Positions 4,567 through 5,290 of a DNA stretch of 5,290 nucleotides are shown here, one piece after another (positions within the stretch are counted from its first letter, which is position 1; each line of letters begins with the position of its first letter). The translations under genes were made by a program, and so were the position numbers. The DNA is taken from positions 1-5,290 of the forward strand of contig JAICJK010000207.1 of NCBI GenBank assembly GCA_025928415.1, read 5' to 3'. Under the pieces are notes generated by a model. The model was not told the origin of the DNA, made no database searches, and saw only the letters and a list, made by a program, of their open reading frames with translations. This DNA comes from Solirubrobacteraceae bacterium. GTDB lineage: Bacteria > Actinomycetota > Thermoleophilia > Solirubrobacterales > Solirubrobacteraceae.

Positions 4567-5290
4567 AGTCGATCTCGCTGAAGGGCTTCAAGTCGTTCCC
4601 CGACCGCACGCGGCTGGACTTCGGCCCCGGGGTCTCCGTGATCGTCGGCCCGAACGGCTCGGGCAAGTCCAACGTGACCGACGCGGTCCTGTGGGCGATG
4701 GGCGAGCAGTCGCCGCTGGCCGTCCGCGGGCAGTCGATGCAGGACGTCATCTTCGGCGGCGGCCGCGGCGTGCAGGCCCGCAGCGCCGCGGAGGTGGAGA
4801 TCGTCATCGACAACGGCGACGGCGCGATCGACCTGCCGCTCGGCGAGATCTCGATCCTGCGCCGCCTGGATCGGGCCGGCGAGGGCGAGTACCGCCTCAA
4901 CGGCGCCCGCTGCCGGCTGGTCGACGTCCTCGAGGTCCTGTCGGACACCGGCCTGGGCAAGGAGATGCACTCGGTGGTCTCCCAGGGCCGCGTGGAGTCG
5001 ATCGTCACCTCCAAGCCCCGCGACCGGCGGCTGCTGATCGAGGAGGCCGCCGGGCTGGGCAAGCACCGCAAGCGCCGCCGCCGCGCCCAGCTCAAGCTCG
5101 AGCGCACGCAGGACAACCTGGACCGCTCGCTGGACGTCGAGCGCGAGGCGCGCTCGCGGCTGCGCCCGCTCACGCGCCAGGCCGAGGCCGCCGAGCTGCA
5201 CGAGCGCCTCGAGCGCCAGACCAACGAGGCGCGTTGGGAGCTCGCGCGTGACGCCGTGCGCGCCGCCCGCGAGGAGCTCGCCGCCGCCGA
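4557..5290 (+). CDS. smc: Chromosome segregation protein SMC, N-terminal part (runs off the right edge)
   Basis: SMC is the ATPase core of the bacterial condensin SMC-ScpAB, which organises and helps segregate the chromosome. The visible 244 residues start (M)HLKSISLKGFKSF, the standard SMC N-terminal strand. Walker A GPNGSGKS is at 31-38, then NVTDAVLWAMGEQSPLAVRG and DVIFGGG. The Q-loop lies in VVSQGRVESIV (Q143), and the conserved EEAAGLGKHRKRR (162-174) leads into the first coiled coil, a charged Arg/Glu/Leu-rich helix continuing to the edge. The GTG at 4557 is preceded by a good Shine-Dalgarno sequence and overlaps the end of rnc by 10 bases (GTGCACCTGA), so the two are co-transcribed and probably translationally coupled. 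About 1,150-1,200 residues are expected in total; hinge, second coil and Walker B lie outside. rnc-smc is a widespread gene pair. The reading frame is intact throughout. Confidence 0.95.
   Translation, partial: MHLKSISLKGFKSFPDRTRLDFGPGVSVIVGPNGSGKSNVTDAVLWAMGEQSPLAVRGQSMQDVIFGGGRGVQARSAAEVEIVIDNGDGAIDLPLGEISILRRLDRAGEGEYRLNGARCRLVDVLEVLSDTGLGKEMHSVVSQGRVESIVTSKPRDRRLLIEEAAGLGKHRKRRRRAQLKLERTQDNLDRSLDVEREARSRLRPLTRQAEAAELHERLERQTNEARWELARDAVRAAREELAAA

Overview
The window is about 75% G+C with strongly G/C-biased third codon positions. Its right half carries the block plsX-acpP-rnc-smc on the + strand. Base composition, gene order and protein sequences suggest a high-GC actinomycete-type bacterium. 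A deep-branching soil lineage such as Thermoleophilia/Solirubrobacterales is my best guess, but it rests on remembered similarity, not a search.

Left edge (1-125): the first codons of a flavin-dependent luciferase-like monooxygenase (LLM) gene run leftward off the window. Its upstream region is locally AT-richer and holds a -10-like hexamer and a perfect 7-bp inverted repeat, probably its promoter and operator. Facing away from it (107-691, +) is the C-terminal half of a fructosamine kinase. The ATP-binding N-lobe is missing because the divergent gene's control region occupies that space, so this looks like a 5'-truncated remnant.

Middle (726-2531): yceD (DUF177) and rpmF (ribosomal protein L32) are the usual adjacent pair, but here an oppositely oriented two-domain GNAT acetyltransferase gene lies between them. 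After rpmF comes a 138-base gap with two adjacent GC-rich hairpins.

Right (2532-5290): plsX and acpP overlap by four bases and serve phospholipid and fatty-acid synthesis. rnc follows and overlaps smc by ten bases; smc runs off the right edge. The RNase III homologue keeps a good double-stranded-RNA-binding domain but has lost most of the acidic residues that bind catalytic metal: by alignment from memory, four of six are replaced. Its reading frame also starts upstream of any ATG, GTG or TTG codon. This is the most notable observation here.

Several + strand genes (yceD, rpmF, plsX, acpP) lack a usable Shine-Dalgarno sequence and have a TANNNT hexamer 6-12 bases before the ATG, which suggests leaderless or near-leaderless transcripts. 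The partial LLM gene and smc have plausible Shine-Dalgarno sequences instead. No RNA genes, mobile elements or CRISPR arrays were seen.
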